Assembly (NCBI RefSeq): GCF_028471905.1
Contig: NZ_CP116902.1
Coordinates: 3,307,001-3,371,000 of the forward strand
Length of the DNA stretch: 64,000 nt
Source of the DNA: Aneurinibacillus uraniidurans
Lineage (GTDB): Bacteria; Bacillota; Bacilli; Aneurinibacillales; Aneurinibacillaceae
Direction: 5' to 3'
Shown: positions 24,103 through 33,794 of the stretch, piece after piece
How positions within the stretch are numbered: the stretch's first letter is position 1
Layout of the letters: the number at the start of each line of letters is the position of its first letter
Notes under the pieces: generated by a model
Seen by the model: the letters and a program-made list of their open reading frames with translations, nothing else
Databases searched by the model: none
Told to the model about the DNA's origin: nothing
Position numbers and translations under genes: made by a program

Positions 24103-24380
24103 ATAATATGTACCCTCCCATAACTAGTTTTTTATTTATATAAAGACTATAAATCAATCATATCATTAGAATTATCTGACAAAAAGTCTAGAAATTAATA
24201 ATCTTGTGAATAAATTAGCATCCTATTTTTCAGGCAGTTGTTTTGTTGACCTCCCTCTATAAAAAGACAGAATCGGGTATACTAGAAATAGAACCGATTG
24301 CAAGTTGAAAAGGTAGCAAACGCCTCTTCTATCTATTAATCATCTTGATGATGCATCTATTTTCACAAAAGGAGAAACAC

Positions 24381-25928
24381 ATGCTGTCCAATCAGCTTTC
24401 TAAAGAAACCGTCGACTTTATAGCGAGAGAAATCGCACAGTCCGTGGAACTACCTATTATCAAACTCGGATTACATTATCGGAATCAAGGACACGTCTAT
24501 AATGTTACGGTCGATGACGCAGCCATCCATGGTATTGTCCAGGACAAGATGGCTCACCGTGTTTCCCTTGATCTTGATTTCTTGTCATACAGCTCATGCA
24601 CCTGTCATAAGTCAGAACTATGCGAACATATCATAGCTGTCTTTTTTTATGCATATGCGGCCTTTTATAACCCACGTGATTACATACACACACTTGAATC
24701 GGCTGTGAAGCCTGCAGCGAAAAAAGCTGTCTCAGCCTCTCTCTCTCTTGAAACAGGCACAGTAGAACAGTGGCAAGAGCACATGCAAGACCTATATAGT
24801 CGTCAGCTTACGCATACATATAACCCGTTTCAATATATCTCAGACTGCCTGCCTACTATTCTGGCAAGCGCTAAATCATGGAACAAAGAAAGCAAGCAAT
24901 TATATACGTTGTACACTCTGTTGTTTCTTCTCCAAAAAACCGAAGAAGCCAAGCAGCAGATTGCGCTTGCTTCGACATTCTATCAGTACCAGTACACGCT
25001 CGTTATAGATGAATTATTGGATCGTCTGTTTCACGTACTCAATACGCTCAATATCGAGCGACTGCATCAGGAGTACACACCATACCTAGAGCCATTCATT
25101 GCAATTCTTGCAAAGCTGTGCTTCCCGACCACTCATAGTCCAATTGACTGGCTCACTATCTATCGTTTTTTTTGGAACACATTGCTATGCCAGCCAGCAT
25201 GGATACAAGCCGAAATTACACGCTTAACGCAGGAATTGAAAAAGAAAGACATGAACTCGCTCCAAAAAGATCACACACTACTTGCACGCGTGCACTTCTA
25301 TGTACTTGCCGGACAGGATGAGGAAGCTTTACAGCAATGGGAAAAAACTGCTGCACAAAAACTAGAAAACTTACTGCACTATATTCATGTCTTTCATCAG
25401 TCGAACCAATGGGAGCGTATGCTTGTCTGGCTGCGCACACTGCGCCCTTATTTATCCAAAGCCGACCACGAAGAATTCAACTTCCTCTGTGAATGCTGGG
25501 CCGATACTGCTACAGAACTGCACATAGAAGAAGAATACCTCATGCTTTTGCGCTCGTTGCTGCCGCAAAGCACCCCTTTTTACATGCGCTATCTATTTGA
25601 AACTGAACGATATAAACAGTGGATCGACATACATCTAGCTCTCGGAGCATCTCCGCTGATGATGTATAAAGAAAGTCTCAGCAAAATCGAAAAATATGAT
25701 AGCACCCTTTTGCTGCCGCTTTATCATCAAGCCATTGAACGCCTCATCCTGGAGAAGAAGCGGCCCGCTTATAAGGATTCTGTGAAGCTATTAAAAAAGC
25801 TACGAACATACTATAGAAAACTCAAACAGCAGCCAGTCTGGGATACATACATAACCCGACTTACCGAACGACATGCTCGCTTGCGTGCGTTTCAGGAAGA
25901 GCTGCAGAAAGGAAAACTTCTGCCTTGA
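24381..25928 (+). CDS. SWIM zinc-finger protein (YwqB-like)
   Basis: The product has 515 residues from the ATG at 24381 (AAAGGAG upstream). The SWIM motif CTCHKSELCEH (CxCx6CxH) lies near residue 76, after a beta-rich start; the remainder is helical, TPR-like sequence. SWIM fingers bind DNA or proteins. The stop overlaps the TTG start of the next gene, an SNF2 ATPase, exactly as in the ywqB-ywqA pair of Bacillus subtilis. The two products probably act together on nucleic acid. The role is not established. Confidence 0.85.
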   Translation: MLSNQLSKETVDFIAREIAQSVELPIIKLGLHYRNQGHVYNVTVDDAAIHGIVQDKMAHRVSLDLDFLSYSSCTCHKSELCEHIIAVFFYAYAAFYNPRDYIHTLESAVKPAAKKAVSASLSLETGTVEQWQEHMQDLYSRQLTHTYNPFQYISDCLPTILASAKSWNKESKQLYTLYTLLFLLQKTEEAKQQIALASTFYQYQYTLVIDELLDRLFHVLNTLNIERLHQEYTPYLEPFIAILAKLCFPTTHSPIDWLTIYRFFWNTLLCQPAWIQAEITRLTQELKKKDMNSLQKDHTLLARVHFYVLAGQDEEALQQWEKTAAQKLENLLHYIHVFHQSNQWERMLVWLRTLRPYLSKADHEEFNFLCECWADTATELHIEEEYLMLLRSLLPQSTPFYMRYLFETERYKQWIDIHLALGASPLMMYKESLSKIEKYDSTLLLPLYHQAIERLILEKKRPAYKDSVKLLKKLRTYYRKLKQQPVWDTYITRLTERHARLRAFQEELQKGKLLP

Positions 25929-28702
25929 TTCTTACTGATACTTTCACCATTTCAAGCTGTTGGATTGAAAATCGTGCTTTTTTTGTCCGGGCAACTAATC
26001 AGAATGGGCGCCTGGTAGACCCTGTTACCCTTACATCCATTTTATTTAGCTGGCACGAGGCGTCCTACTACGGCACCTTCATCGAAACTGTTACGTATGA
26101 CCGAACAGAAGGTCTGCTTCTCTCCCCTTCTGCTGCCCTGGACTTATTTGCCTCACCTGCTCCATTAGAGCATGCCACAATCGAATGGGACGAAGAGGCG
26201 AAAAAACTACTTGCTATAGCCCCCATTCTGAAGCAAGCGATTGCCGAAAAACAAATACAACCTGATTTTTCCAAATGGCAAAAAGGGGAGTTCGGCTGGA
26301 AACTTCTAACCTCGATCGAGAACACTCCGATCTTTCTTGATGCTTGGATTGAGAGTCTGCTTACAGAGTCAATCAAAGAAGATCACCCACTACTTCACAC
26401 TGATGTACGAATGCGCGCACAGTGGGAGGAAGAAGACTGGCTGATCGCGATTGGCTGGGTGCAGGATGACACGCCGTTCCGCACCTGTTTGCAGGTAGAA
26501 GAAGGCGAAGATGGCCAGCACTGGTTTTTGCATATTCTGCTACAGGATCGTTCACAGCTGGAACACCTGTATACAGTCGCACAATCGGAACATAGCGATA
26601 TGCCTGCTCCCCCTTACCCGGAACAATGGCAGCCGTACTATTCTCGCGTTGAAAAAGATATACGGAAAATTAGCCGCATCTTGCCATGGATTGAGGAGGC
26701 ATCCGATCACACCCTTCGCCAAACACTGAACACCGAAGAAGCCTGGCTGTTCCTGACCGAAGGCAGCGAGCAATTGATCGAATCCGGTATCACGGTATTC
26801 TTACCAGCCTGGTGGGAACAAATCAAACAGATGAAGCCGCGTCTCAAAGCCCGCGTCGCCTCATCCGTCGGCTCTTCTCGCCATTCCTTATTCGGCATGG
26901 AACAAATCATGGAGTTTGACTGGAAGCTCGCTGTTGGTGATGTGACTTTATCCGAAGCAGAATTCCATGAGATCATCGAACAGAAGAAACATCTTGTCCG
27001 CATCCGGGGCCAATGGATTCAATTCGACGCCACCATGCTCGCCCAGCTACAAGCAATTATTAGAGAAGCTCAGACTGGAAAAGGCATGACATTTCGCGAT
27101 GTGTTAACCCAGCACCTTCTGCCGTCAGAAGCACCCTCTTCTGACGAACTGCACGTCGACGTAGAATTGAATAAGCCACTGCGTACAATGGTCAGCCAGC
27201 TGTTACAAATGTCTACCATTCCTACAGTAGAAGCACCTACCTCTTTGCAAGGTGAATTACGCCCGTATCAGCTTGAAGGGATTGCCTGGCTTCTGTTCCT
27301 GCGACGGTTCGGACTCGGTGCCTGTCTCGCGGACGACATGGGGCTCGGAAAAACAGTGCAGTTCATCTCCTATTTGCTGCACGTCAAAGAAACAGAGGGC
27401 AAGCAGGCACCGTCATTACTCATCTGTCCAACTTCGGTGCTTGGCAACTGGCAAAAGGAGCTGCAGCACTTCGCTCCTTCCCTTACGGTGCATATTCATT
27501 ACGGCTCCTCCCGAAAAAAAGGAGATGAGTTCATAAATGTCGCAAAAGATGTAGACCTTGTGCTCACATCGTATAACTTGTCGCATCTGGATGAAGACGA
27601 TCTGCATGCGGTCACATGGAATACAATCTGCCTCGATGAAGCACAAACAATTAAAAACGCTCATACGAAGCAATCAAGTGCCATTCGCAGACTAAGTGGC
27701 TACCACCGCATCGCCCTGACCGGCACGCCGATTGAAAACCGGCTAACTGAGCTGTGGTCCATCTATGATTTTATTAATCCGGGTTATCTCGGCAGTCTAA
27801 GCGCCTTCACCCGACGCTTCGTGACACCGATCGAAAAGACAAAAGACAAAGTATTAATTGAAACGGTACAGCAATTGATTCGCCCATTCTTGCTGCGCCG
27901 GGTCAAAAAAGATCCAAAAATCCAGCTCGATCTGCCTGATAAATATGAAACGAAAGAATTCGTTTCTCTAACGGTCGAACAAGCGTCATTATACGAAGGC
28001 TTAATTCAGGACATGTTCACCAAAATCGAACAAGCCTCTCCGATGGAACGAAGAGGCCTGATTTTATCGACCTTAACCCGCTTAAAGCAGGTGTGTAACC
28101 ACCCAGCGCTATTTTTAAAGGAAGGAAAAAATGCGGACTGGAAAGAACGCTCCCATAAAACAGAACGCCTTCTCACACTAGTAGATGAGCTTCGGCAGGA
28201 AGGAGATCGCTGTCTGATTTTCACACAGTTCGTCGAGACTGGGCATCTGCTGCGGGGTATTCTCGAACAAGAATTACAGCAGTCGGTTTACTTCCTTAAT
28301 GGCAGTACACCAAAAGTGAAGCGGGATGAGATGATCGCGCGCTTCCAGGATGAGACATTGCCTGCCGATGCATCCTGTGGGATTTTTATTTTGTCCCTAA
28401 AAGCAGGTGGTACGGGCCTAAATCTCACCGCTGCCAATCACGTCTTCCACTTCGATCGCTGGTGGAATCCGGCAGTGGAGAATCAGGCGACAGACCGCAC
28501 GTACCGCATCGGCCAGACCCGTCATGTTCATGTCCATACGTTCGTTACGATGGGTACGCTAGAGGAACGAATCGATGAGATGTTAACGCAAAAGCAGAAC
28601 TTAAGCGAGCAAATCGTAGGCAGCGGAGAGAACTGGGTCACTGAGCTATCCACCGATGAACTGCGCGAGCTGTTTGCCCTGCGCAAAGAATGGATTGAAT
28701 AA
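25925..28702 (+). CDS. SNF2/RapA-family DNA translocase (YwqA-like)
   Basis: The product has 925 residues. The N-terminal half (1-430) is an SNF2-associated bacterial domain. The helicase core has motif I LADDMGLGKTVQ, motif II LDEAQTIKN, motif III ALTGTPIENRL, motif V LKAGGTGLNLT, and motif VI NQATDRTYRIGQ. This is the SWI2/SNF2 class of ATP-driven translocases acting on nucleoprotein complexes, not a strand-separating helicase. The start is TTG at 25925, overlapping the previous stop, with AAAGGA 14 bases upstream. No ATG is available near the conserved start. Confidence 0.9.
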   Translation: MILTDTFTISSCWIENRAFFVRATNQNGRLVDPVTLTSILFSWHEASYYGTFIETVTYDRTEGLLLSPSAALDLFASPAPLEHATIEWDEEAKKLLAIAPILKQAIAEKQIQPDFSKWQKGEFGWKLLTSIENTPIFLDAWIESLLTESIKEDHPLLHTDVRMRAQWEEEDWLIAIGWVQDDTPFRTCLQVEEGEDGQHWFLHILLQDRSQLEHLYTVAQSEHSDMPAPPYPEQWQPYYSRVEKDIRKISRILPWIEEASDHTLRQTLNTEEAWLFLTEGSEQLIESGITVFLPAWWEQIKQMKPRLKARVASSVGSSRHSLFGMEQIMEFDWKLAVGDVTLSEAEFHEIIEQKKHLVRIRGQWIQFDATMLAQLQAIIREAQTGKGMTFRDVLTQHLLPSEAPSSDELHVDVELNKPLRTMVSQLLQMSTIPTVEAPTSLQGELRPYQLEGIAWLLFLRRFGLGACLADDMGLGKTVQFISYLLHVKETEGKQAPSLLICPTSVLGNWQKELQHFAPSLTVHIHYGSSRKKGDEFINVAKDVDLVLTSYNLSHLDEDDLHAVTWNTICLDEAQTIKNAHTKQSSAIRRLSGYHRIALTGTPIENRLTELWSIYDFINPGYLGSLSAFTRRFVTPIEKTKDKVLIETVQQLIRPFLLRRVKKDPKIQLDLPDKYETKEFVSLTVEQASLYEGLIQDMFTKIEQASPMERRGLILSTLTRLKQVCNHPALFLKEGKNADWKERSHKTERLLTLVDELRQEGDRCLIFTQFVETGHLLRGILEQELQQSVYFLNGSTPKVKRDEMIARFQDETLPADASCGIFILSLKAGGTGLNLTAANHVFHFDRWWNPAVENQATDRTYRIGQTRHVHVHTFVTMGTLEERIDEMLTQKQNLSEQIVGSGENWVTELSTDELRELFALRKEWIE

Positions 28703-28718
28703 ATGGAGGTGCTACTCC

Positions 28719-30848
28719 TTGTTTTTCATACAACGTGTGATGCGCTTTTTAGTCCCTTATAAGGGACTAAGCGCTTTACTATTCCTTGCCCTGATCATTG
28801 AATTAGCCTTCGAGACATTGTTACCACTTAGCTTTAAATTCATTATCGACAACGCAATTATACCGGGCGATTATCCAAAGCTAGTACTTATTCTCAGCTG
28901 TCTATTAATCGGGGCAATTCTCGTCATAATTGCTGGGATAAGCCGGGATTTTCTTTCCGCACGAATCGGAACCGCCATGATCCGAGATATGAATGTCACC
29001 ATGTATGAACACTTACAAAAACTGTCCATGGACTTTTATGTCCGAACAAAAAGTGCCAACATCGTAGCGCGTTTTAATTCGGACCTCTCTGTTATAGAGA
29101 ACTTCCTGATGCTTATTCCGTACGGAATTTTGTCGGTGTTAGGCTTAGTTTGCAACGTTATATTCTTGTTCGTACTTCAATGGAAACTTGCCCTGCTCGC
29201 CACCATTGCCCTGCCACTCTGTCTGCTCGGCCCCAAAATGCTTGGAGCTCGTGCCTCTGACAAGACCCTGCTGCTCAAAGAAACGCAGGCACAGATTGCT
29301 GAAGTCGTGCAGGAGAATGCAAGCGCACAACCCGTTCTAAAAGCATTCGGTCTAGAACGTTCTTCTATCAGCTCTTTTCATACGCTTATGGCTCGTTACA
29401 CAAAAATCTTTACGAATGCCCATTTTTCCACGTTTCTCGTAGATCGTTCGACTAATATCGGCATTATCATTCTTAATCTTATCGTCATTTGCTCCGGTTC
29501 GATTCTCGCATTTCAAGGGTATCTCTCTATCGGTTCATTGCTCGCCTTTAATTCGATTCTGCTTAGCATTAGCACCCTGCTCGGTGGCATTACCTGGCTA
29601 GCTCCCCAGCTGATTCACGCTACGGCAGGAATGCGACGAATCGAAGCATTACTAGCAGAGCCCCCGACTCCTGATGCCGTGGCCACCCCTGCGCTTGCGC
29701 CGCTACAGCATGAGATTCGCTTCACCAATGTTACATTTGGGTATACGCCGGATCATCAAAACTTGAAGCAGATCAACCTCTCCATCCCAAAAGGAAGCTA
29801 CGTAGCCTTCGTCGGTTCAAGTGGCTCTGGAAAGAGTACGATTATTAGTCTACTTATGCGGTTTTACGAACCATCCACCGGGGCAATCTCATTCGATGGT
29901 GTGAACATTCGTACGACGTCACTTTCTTCCCTCCGCTCCCAGATTGGAATTGTGTTTCAGGACAACTTCTTATTTAATACATCCATTCGGGAAAATATTC
30001 GGATGGGCAAACCAGATGCTTCTGACCAGGAGATTGAAGATGCGGCATGCGCTGCCGAAATTCACGACATCATTCTGTCATTTCCGGATGGATACGACAC
30101 CTGTGTAGGCGAACGAGGCTCCATGCTTTCCGGTGGACAGCGCCAGCGCATCGCGATCGCCCGGGCCATTATTCGCAACCCTGCCATTTTAATTCTCGAT
30201 GAAGCAACATCCGCGCTCGATCCGGCAACCGAGATGGCGATCAATCTCACCTTACAAAAACTGTCGCACAGCCGCACGGTTATCTCTGTCACACACCGCC
30301 TGGCATCTGTCGAACACGCAGACTGTATTTTCGTTCTGCATCAAGGTCAGCTGATTGAACAAGGAACCCATCAAGAACTATTAACCTTACCAAACGGAAC
30401 ATATCGAGATTCTTGGGACAAACAAAATGGCTTCCAGATGAGTGACAACGGCTTCTATGTGGAGGTTAAAGCGGAAAAGCTTAAAAAAATTCCGATTTTA
30501 TCTACGCTAGATGATGAACTACTGCACGAGATTTCTCATTACTTCGTTACTGAATCGTACGCTAAAGATCGAGTTATCATTGAAGAGGGAGATTGGGGAG
30601 ATCGATTTTATGTTATCGTACGAGGAAAAGTAGACGTGTTAAAAAATAAGGAGGGCGAAGAACAGGAACGAGTAGCATCGTTAGCAGACGGCGACTTCTT
30701 CGGGGAAATTGCGCTCTTGCAAGACGTCCGGCGCACCGCATCCATTCGCTCGGTTACACCTGTCATTCTGCTTAGTCTGCAACGCGAATTTTTCCAGCGC
30801 GTATTAAAACAAGCTCCTCACTTACAAGAAATGCTTCAGCGAGATTAA
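28719..30848 (+). CDS. ABC exporter (permease-ATPase) with C-terminal cyclic-nucleotide-binding domain
   Basis: The product has 709 residues from a TTG at 28719 with a perfect GGAGGT eight bases upstream; the longer frame runs into ywqA. Residues 1-310 have six membrane helices (ABC type IV exporter). Residues 330-560 are the ATPase: FVGSSGSGKSTIISLL, LSGGQRQRIAIARAI, LILDEATSALD. Residues 585-705 form a cNMP-binding domain with its phosphate cassette GDFFGEIALLQDVRRTASI. Cyclic-nucleotide or other ligand control of export is implied. The gene is 16 bases downstream of ywqA and overlaps the convergent SET gene by four bases. Confidence 0.88.
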   Translation: MFFIQRVMRFLVPYKGLSALLFLALIIELAFETLLPLSFKFIIDNAIIPGDYPKLVLILSCLLIGAILVIIAGISRDFLSARIGTAMIRDMNVTMYEHLQKLSMDFYVRTKSANIVARFNSDLSVIENFLMLIPYGILSVLGLVCNVIFLFVLQWKLALLATIALPLCLLGPKMLGARASDKTLLLKETQAQIAEVVQENASAQPVLKAFGLERSSISSFHTLMARYTKIFTNAHFSTFLVDRSTNIGIIILNLIVICSGSILAFQGYLSIGSLLAFNSILLSISTLLGGITWLAPQLIHATAGMRRIEALLAEPPTPDAVATPALAPLQHEIRFTNVTFGYTPDHQNLKQINLSIPKGSYVAFVGSSGSGKSTIISLLMRFYEPSTGAISFDGVNIRTTSLSSLRSQIGIVFQDNFLFNTSIRENIRMGKPDASDQEIEDAACAAEIHDIILSFPDGYDTCVGERGSMLSGGQRQRIAIARAIIRNPAILILDEATSALDPATEMAINLTLQKLSHSRTVISVTHRLASVEHADCIFVLHQGQLIEQGTHQELLTLPNGTYRDSWDKQNGFQMSDNGFYVEVKAEKLKKIPILSTLDDELLHEISHYFVTESYAKDRVIIEEGDWGDRFYVIVRGKVDVLKNKEGEEQERVASLADGDFFGEIALLQDVRRTASIRSVTPVILLSLQREFFQRVLKQAPHLQEMLQRD

Positions 30849-31450
30849 CGTCCCGTTTTTTTCTTTCTATCATAATGAATCTCTTTAATCGAAAGCATCG
30901 GCTCTTTACCGGCGATCACAGCCTGAATTTTATCGGCGAATTCAGCCCGGACGAGATGCTTCAATGGCTGTTCGACATCGTTATAAAACTGAAATGCTCC
31001 CTGTGCCAGCAGGTCCCAGCGGTCGGCATACCGCAACAAATCATCCGGCATGACCCGTACCCGGTCCGTTCCTTCTTCTGGAAAGCATTCAAACGGAACA
31101 TCGACATTCAATGTACCATAATCATCTGTTAGCTGCTCACCTGGATAAATATCCTGCGCCGCCAGCTCGATCTCATACGCGGTCCCTACACAATTCGCAT
31201 GAAAGCTATGATTGACGTACTTTCCAATGTCCCAGCACAAAATGTACTGCCCATGCTGGTTGCGATACGAATATTTGAGCACATCCTTTTGGCGAAGCGG
31301 CTCAAGTGACTCTACGACTGATTCTTCTAAAATTTGATCGAGATCGTCTAATGCCCAGGTAATCGTTCCTTTCGGGATGAATCGGGTCGCAAACACACCG
31401 AATCCGATCTGATCATTAATGTACCGTAACTCTGTGTCAGGATGCATCAT
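30845..31450 (-). CDS. SET-domain protein (putative protein-lysine methyltransferase)
   Basis: This 201-residue protein has all SET landmarks: GFGVFATRFIPKGT (SAM-binding turn), IGKYVNHSFHANC (the NHS-x-x-NC knot), and GEQLTDDYGTLN (catalytic tyrosine). The post-SET cysteines are absent, as in most bacterial SET proteins. It would transfer methyl from SAM to lysine; the target is unknown. ATGGAGGAAG provides the ribosome site. Its stop overlaps the ABC exporter stop region, tail to tail. Confidence 0.85.
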   Translation of the reverse strand: MMHPDTELRYINDQIGFGVFATRFIPKGTITWALDDLDQILEESVVESLEPLRQKDVLKYSYRNQHGQYILCWDIGKYVNHSFHANCVGTAYEIELAAQDIYPGEQLTDDYGTLNVDVPFECFPEEGTDRVRVMPDDLLRYADRWDLLAQGAFQFYNDVEQPLKHLVRAEFADKIQAVIAGKEPMLSIKEIHYDRKKKTGR

Positions 31451-31555
31451 AAGACTTCCTCCATTTTTTTCATTTTTTCATTCATATTAAACAACATAAG
31501 ATAACGTGTAAACATATATTGTATCCAGATCTTCGTTACAGGTCATGGAAGAACC

Positions 31556-31590
31556 TAAAAAGCCCTGCTGCACATAATGTTCAGCGGGGC
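31556..31590 (-). terminator. Terminator of the M15 peptidase gene
   Basis: GCCCCGCTG pairs with CAGCAGGGC, followed by TTTTTAGG on the minus strand. Confidence 0.8.
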
Positions 31591-31596
31591 CTCTCC

Positions 31597-32379
31597 TTAT
31601 CTTTTTCCTTTTGTTAGTGTTACTGTACGTGTATTCTGATCCCAGTCAATCACATAACCAAGCACTTGTGCGATCTCCCGTCCCTGTGCATATCCCGTAT
31701 CCCCAATCACGAGGGTCGTCTGTAGTACACTCGTACCGAGCATAACCTTCCCGTTTGCAAATCCAACCGTAACTCCTGCCGCATTGCCCACTGCCCGCAC
31801 TGGCAAATACGAAACACCGTCGCGGAGAATACCACTCGCATCTAACTTCGCACCATTAACGACTATACTACAAGCATTTGATGCCACTTTCGTCGGTTCA
31901 GGAATTACGACAGCCGCTGTCGGGCGTGCGGGTACTTGTCCACTTTGAAGCTGACTATATCGATAGCCAAATGTCATCTCGAAATGGGGCGTATCCTTAA
32001 ACGTCCTGAAATCACCGCCCCAGGCAAATCCCTTCGATTTAAACACCTGCACCACTTGCTTCCATTCAGCACTGCTATCGTCCCATGTCACGTCTTTCCC
32101 GTCTTTTGTGTACAAAGCGAAGTCAATCGCCAAACCGTAGTTGTGGTACGATTGCCCCCCTCTTGCATTCGTCACAATTTTCCCTGGCTTTGTCCGTCCT
32201 TGTGCATATAAGTCATTCTGTTCAGCGATTGAGCGGTATCCTTGTGCGATGAGAACGTAGATCCCTTGCTGCCATAACGCGAAAATAGCATCCCACGCTT
32301 TCTGTCGGACAGTCGGGTGCAAGTTCGCGTCATTTAGGCGAAAGTTTTTCTGTACAAGCCAATCCCATGTAATTGTCAT
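31597..32379 (-). CDS. M15-family peptidoglycan peptidase with C-terminal stalk domain, no signal peptide
   Basis: The product has 260 residues from the ATG at 32379 (AGGGGGATGG upstream). The N-terminal M15 domain resembles CwlK/phage endolysin L-Ala-D-Glu or D-Ala-D-Ala peptidases: AQGYRSIAEQNDLYAQGR, SYHNYGLAIDF (first His and Asp) and DTPHFEMTFG (last zinc His). A proline linker leads to a copper-amine-oxidase-type stalk domain (about 180-258; DGVSYLPVRAV, YAQGREIAQVLGY). There is no export signal, which is typical of endolysins that need a holin, but no phage genes surround it. Confidence 0.82.
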   Translation of the reverse strand: MTITWDWLVQKNFRLNDANLHPTVRQKAWDAIFALWQQGIYVLIAQGYRSIAEQNDLYAQGRTKPGKIVTNARGGQSYHNYGLAIDFALYTKDGKDVTWDDSSAEWKQVVQVFKSKGFAWGGDFRTFKDTPHFEMTFGYRYSQLQSGQVPARPTAAVVIPEPTKVASNACSIVVNGAKLDASGILRDGVSYLPVRAVGNAAGVTVGFANGKVMLGTSVLQTTLVIGDTGYAQGREIAQVLGYVIDWDQNTRTVTLTKGKR

Positions 32380-32449
32380 GTCCATCCCCCTTTTACTTTC
32401 ACAATATGCAAAAGAGTGTCTGCCTGTATCAACGCTAGCCTTTTCAAGC

Positions 32450-32510
32450 AAAAAAAGCACCTTCCCATTCCTAATATTGATCGTCAGAACAGGAGAAGTG
32501 CTTTTTTACT
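32450..32510. terminator. Terminator of the thioredoxin-like gene
   Basis: AAAAAAGCAC and GTGCTTTTTT (32453-32508) with inner GAAGG/CTTC-type pairing form a bidirectional hairpin downstream of the gene at 32578. Confidence 0.7.
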
Positions 32511-32577
32511 ATTTTAAACTATATATACAATAAGAGGTAATATTAAATTGGATTTTTTCAAAAAAATAACGGAAAGC

Positions 32578-32895
32578 TCACATGCTTTCCGTTCGATCCA
32601 GCGCTTCTTCCAATTGTTCAAACCTAACAAACCTTGATTGACGTAAAACTTCTTTTCCGTGTAGAAACAACAAAATCGTTGGTGCGGTAAATACAAGAAA
32701 TTCTCCTGCAATCGCAGGCGTTTTTTCAATGGATACCGCAACGCTTTTGACCCGCGGATATTTTTGAAGCAATCTCTCTGTCTTCTCAAATACAACATCA
32801 CAGACTCCGCAATTCGCCATTTTAATGAACACTAAACTTATTTCGTGGCGCTCTATGTGTGCTTTTATCTCAGATAACTCGGTACATTCATCCAT
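32578..32895 (-). CDS. Thioredoxin-like protein
   Basis: This is a 105-residue thioredoxin fold with active site NCGVCDVV (CxxC = CGVC), a cis-proline in FTAPTILLF, and a short C-terminal helix. It resembles the small YdbP/YdfQ-type thioredoxin-like proteins of Bacillus. It has no signal peptide, so it is cytosolic, and its partner is unknown. The ribosome site AAGGTGATG is ten bases from the ATG. Confidence 0.8.
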   Translation of the reverse strand: MDECTELSEIKAHIERHEISLVFIKMANCGVCDVVFEKTERLLQKYPRVKSVAVSIEKTPAIAGEFLVFTAPTILLFLHGKEVLRQSRFVRFEQLEEALDRTESM

Positions 32896-33017
32896 ATTCG
32901 TTCATCACCTTAACATAAGTAGTTTTTCTATAATCTGTTCCATAATTCCCACCACTTTAGCTGTTATTTTTATTTCATATAACCATTTCGATTCTACTAT
33001 AAAATACTAATTCATAT

Positions 33018-33061
33018 AAAGAAAAGCACCTACCTATTGCTCAGTAGATGCTTTTCTTTAT
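33018..33061 (-). terminator. Terminator of the acyl-CoA thioesterase gene
   Basis: AAAGAAAAGCA and TGCTTTTCTTT, with inner CTAC/GTAG pairing, form a long hairpin. Confidence 0.75.
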
Positions 33062-33079
33062 GTTATCATCAACTATCCA

Positions 33080-33631
33080 CTATCCGTTTACCACCCCGTA
33101 CAACTGCTCATTCACATCCAGATGATTCGTATTAATGTGTGTCAGATTCTCAATCAGATCTTTCGTCTGTTCCCGGTGCGTTTTGCGTGCAATCGCCCGC
33201 TCCGGTGCAGTTTTAAATAAATACTTTTCTTCCTCCGTCTCCGGAATAACACCCGGAATCGGCATTGGTTTTCCCATATCATCTACGGCCACAAGCGTCT
33301 GGAACGATACCGCTGCAATCCGGCGTTCCCCTGTCATCAAGTCTTCGGCTGTAGAGCGGATGAATACTTCCATCGAAGTCCGACTTGTCCACGTAACATA
33401 CGCAACCAGGCATATGGAATCTCCCACTCGTACAGGAGAAAGAAAATCGACGGAATCTGTGGAGGCTGTTACACATGGCCGTCTCGCATGACGCGTAGCA
33501 GACAATACCGCCACCTCGTCAATCAACTGCATCAGTCGGCCCCCGAACAGCGTGTAATGATGTTGCGTATCGGGTGGAAGTACAACGTTTGCTTTAACGC
33601 AACGCGAAAGTTTACTTGGCTTTGCATTCAT
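33080..33631 (-). CDS. Acyl-CoA thioesterase (YkhA-like)
   Basis: The product has 183 residues. The hotdog domain of the cytosolic acyl-CoA hydrolase (BACH/YciA) type is shown by TLFGGRLMQLIDEVAVLSA, TASTDSVDFLSPVRVGD and TGERRIAAVSFQTLVAVD. The catalytic aspartate is expected in the LIDEVA helix region. It hydrolyses acyl-CoA to free acid and CoA. The C-terminal 40 residues form a helical extension. GATGAGGTGATAC precedes the ATG. Confidence 0.85.
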   Translation of the reverse strand: MNAKPSKLSRCVKANVVLPPDTQHHYTLFGGRLMQLIDEVAVLSATRHARRPCVTASTDSVDFLSPVRVGDSICLVAYVTWTSRTSMEVFIRSTAEDLMTGERRIAAVSFQTLVAVDDMGKPMPIPGVIPETEEEKYLFKTAPERAIARKTHREQTKDLIENLTHINTNHLDVNEQLYGVVNG

Positions 33632-33732
33632 TATGTATCACCTCATCGTTGTTATTGTTTGTATTATAACAGATAAGATTTATCTCGTGTTGTTATATTT
33701 CAGATTAAAGCGTTTACAACTATAAAAAAATT

Positions 33733-33784
33733 AAAAAAACATGGACAAAATCAGGCAGCAAGCCATCATTTTGTCCATGCTTTT
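33733..33784 (-). terminator. Terminator of the CuA lipoprotein gene
   Basis: GCATGGACAAAAT pairs with ATTTTGTCCATG, followed by TTTTTTTAATTTTTTT on the minus strand. Confidence 0.88.
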
Positions 33785-33794
33785 CGGAACAGCG

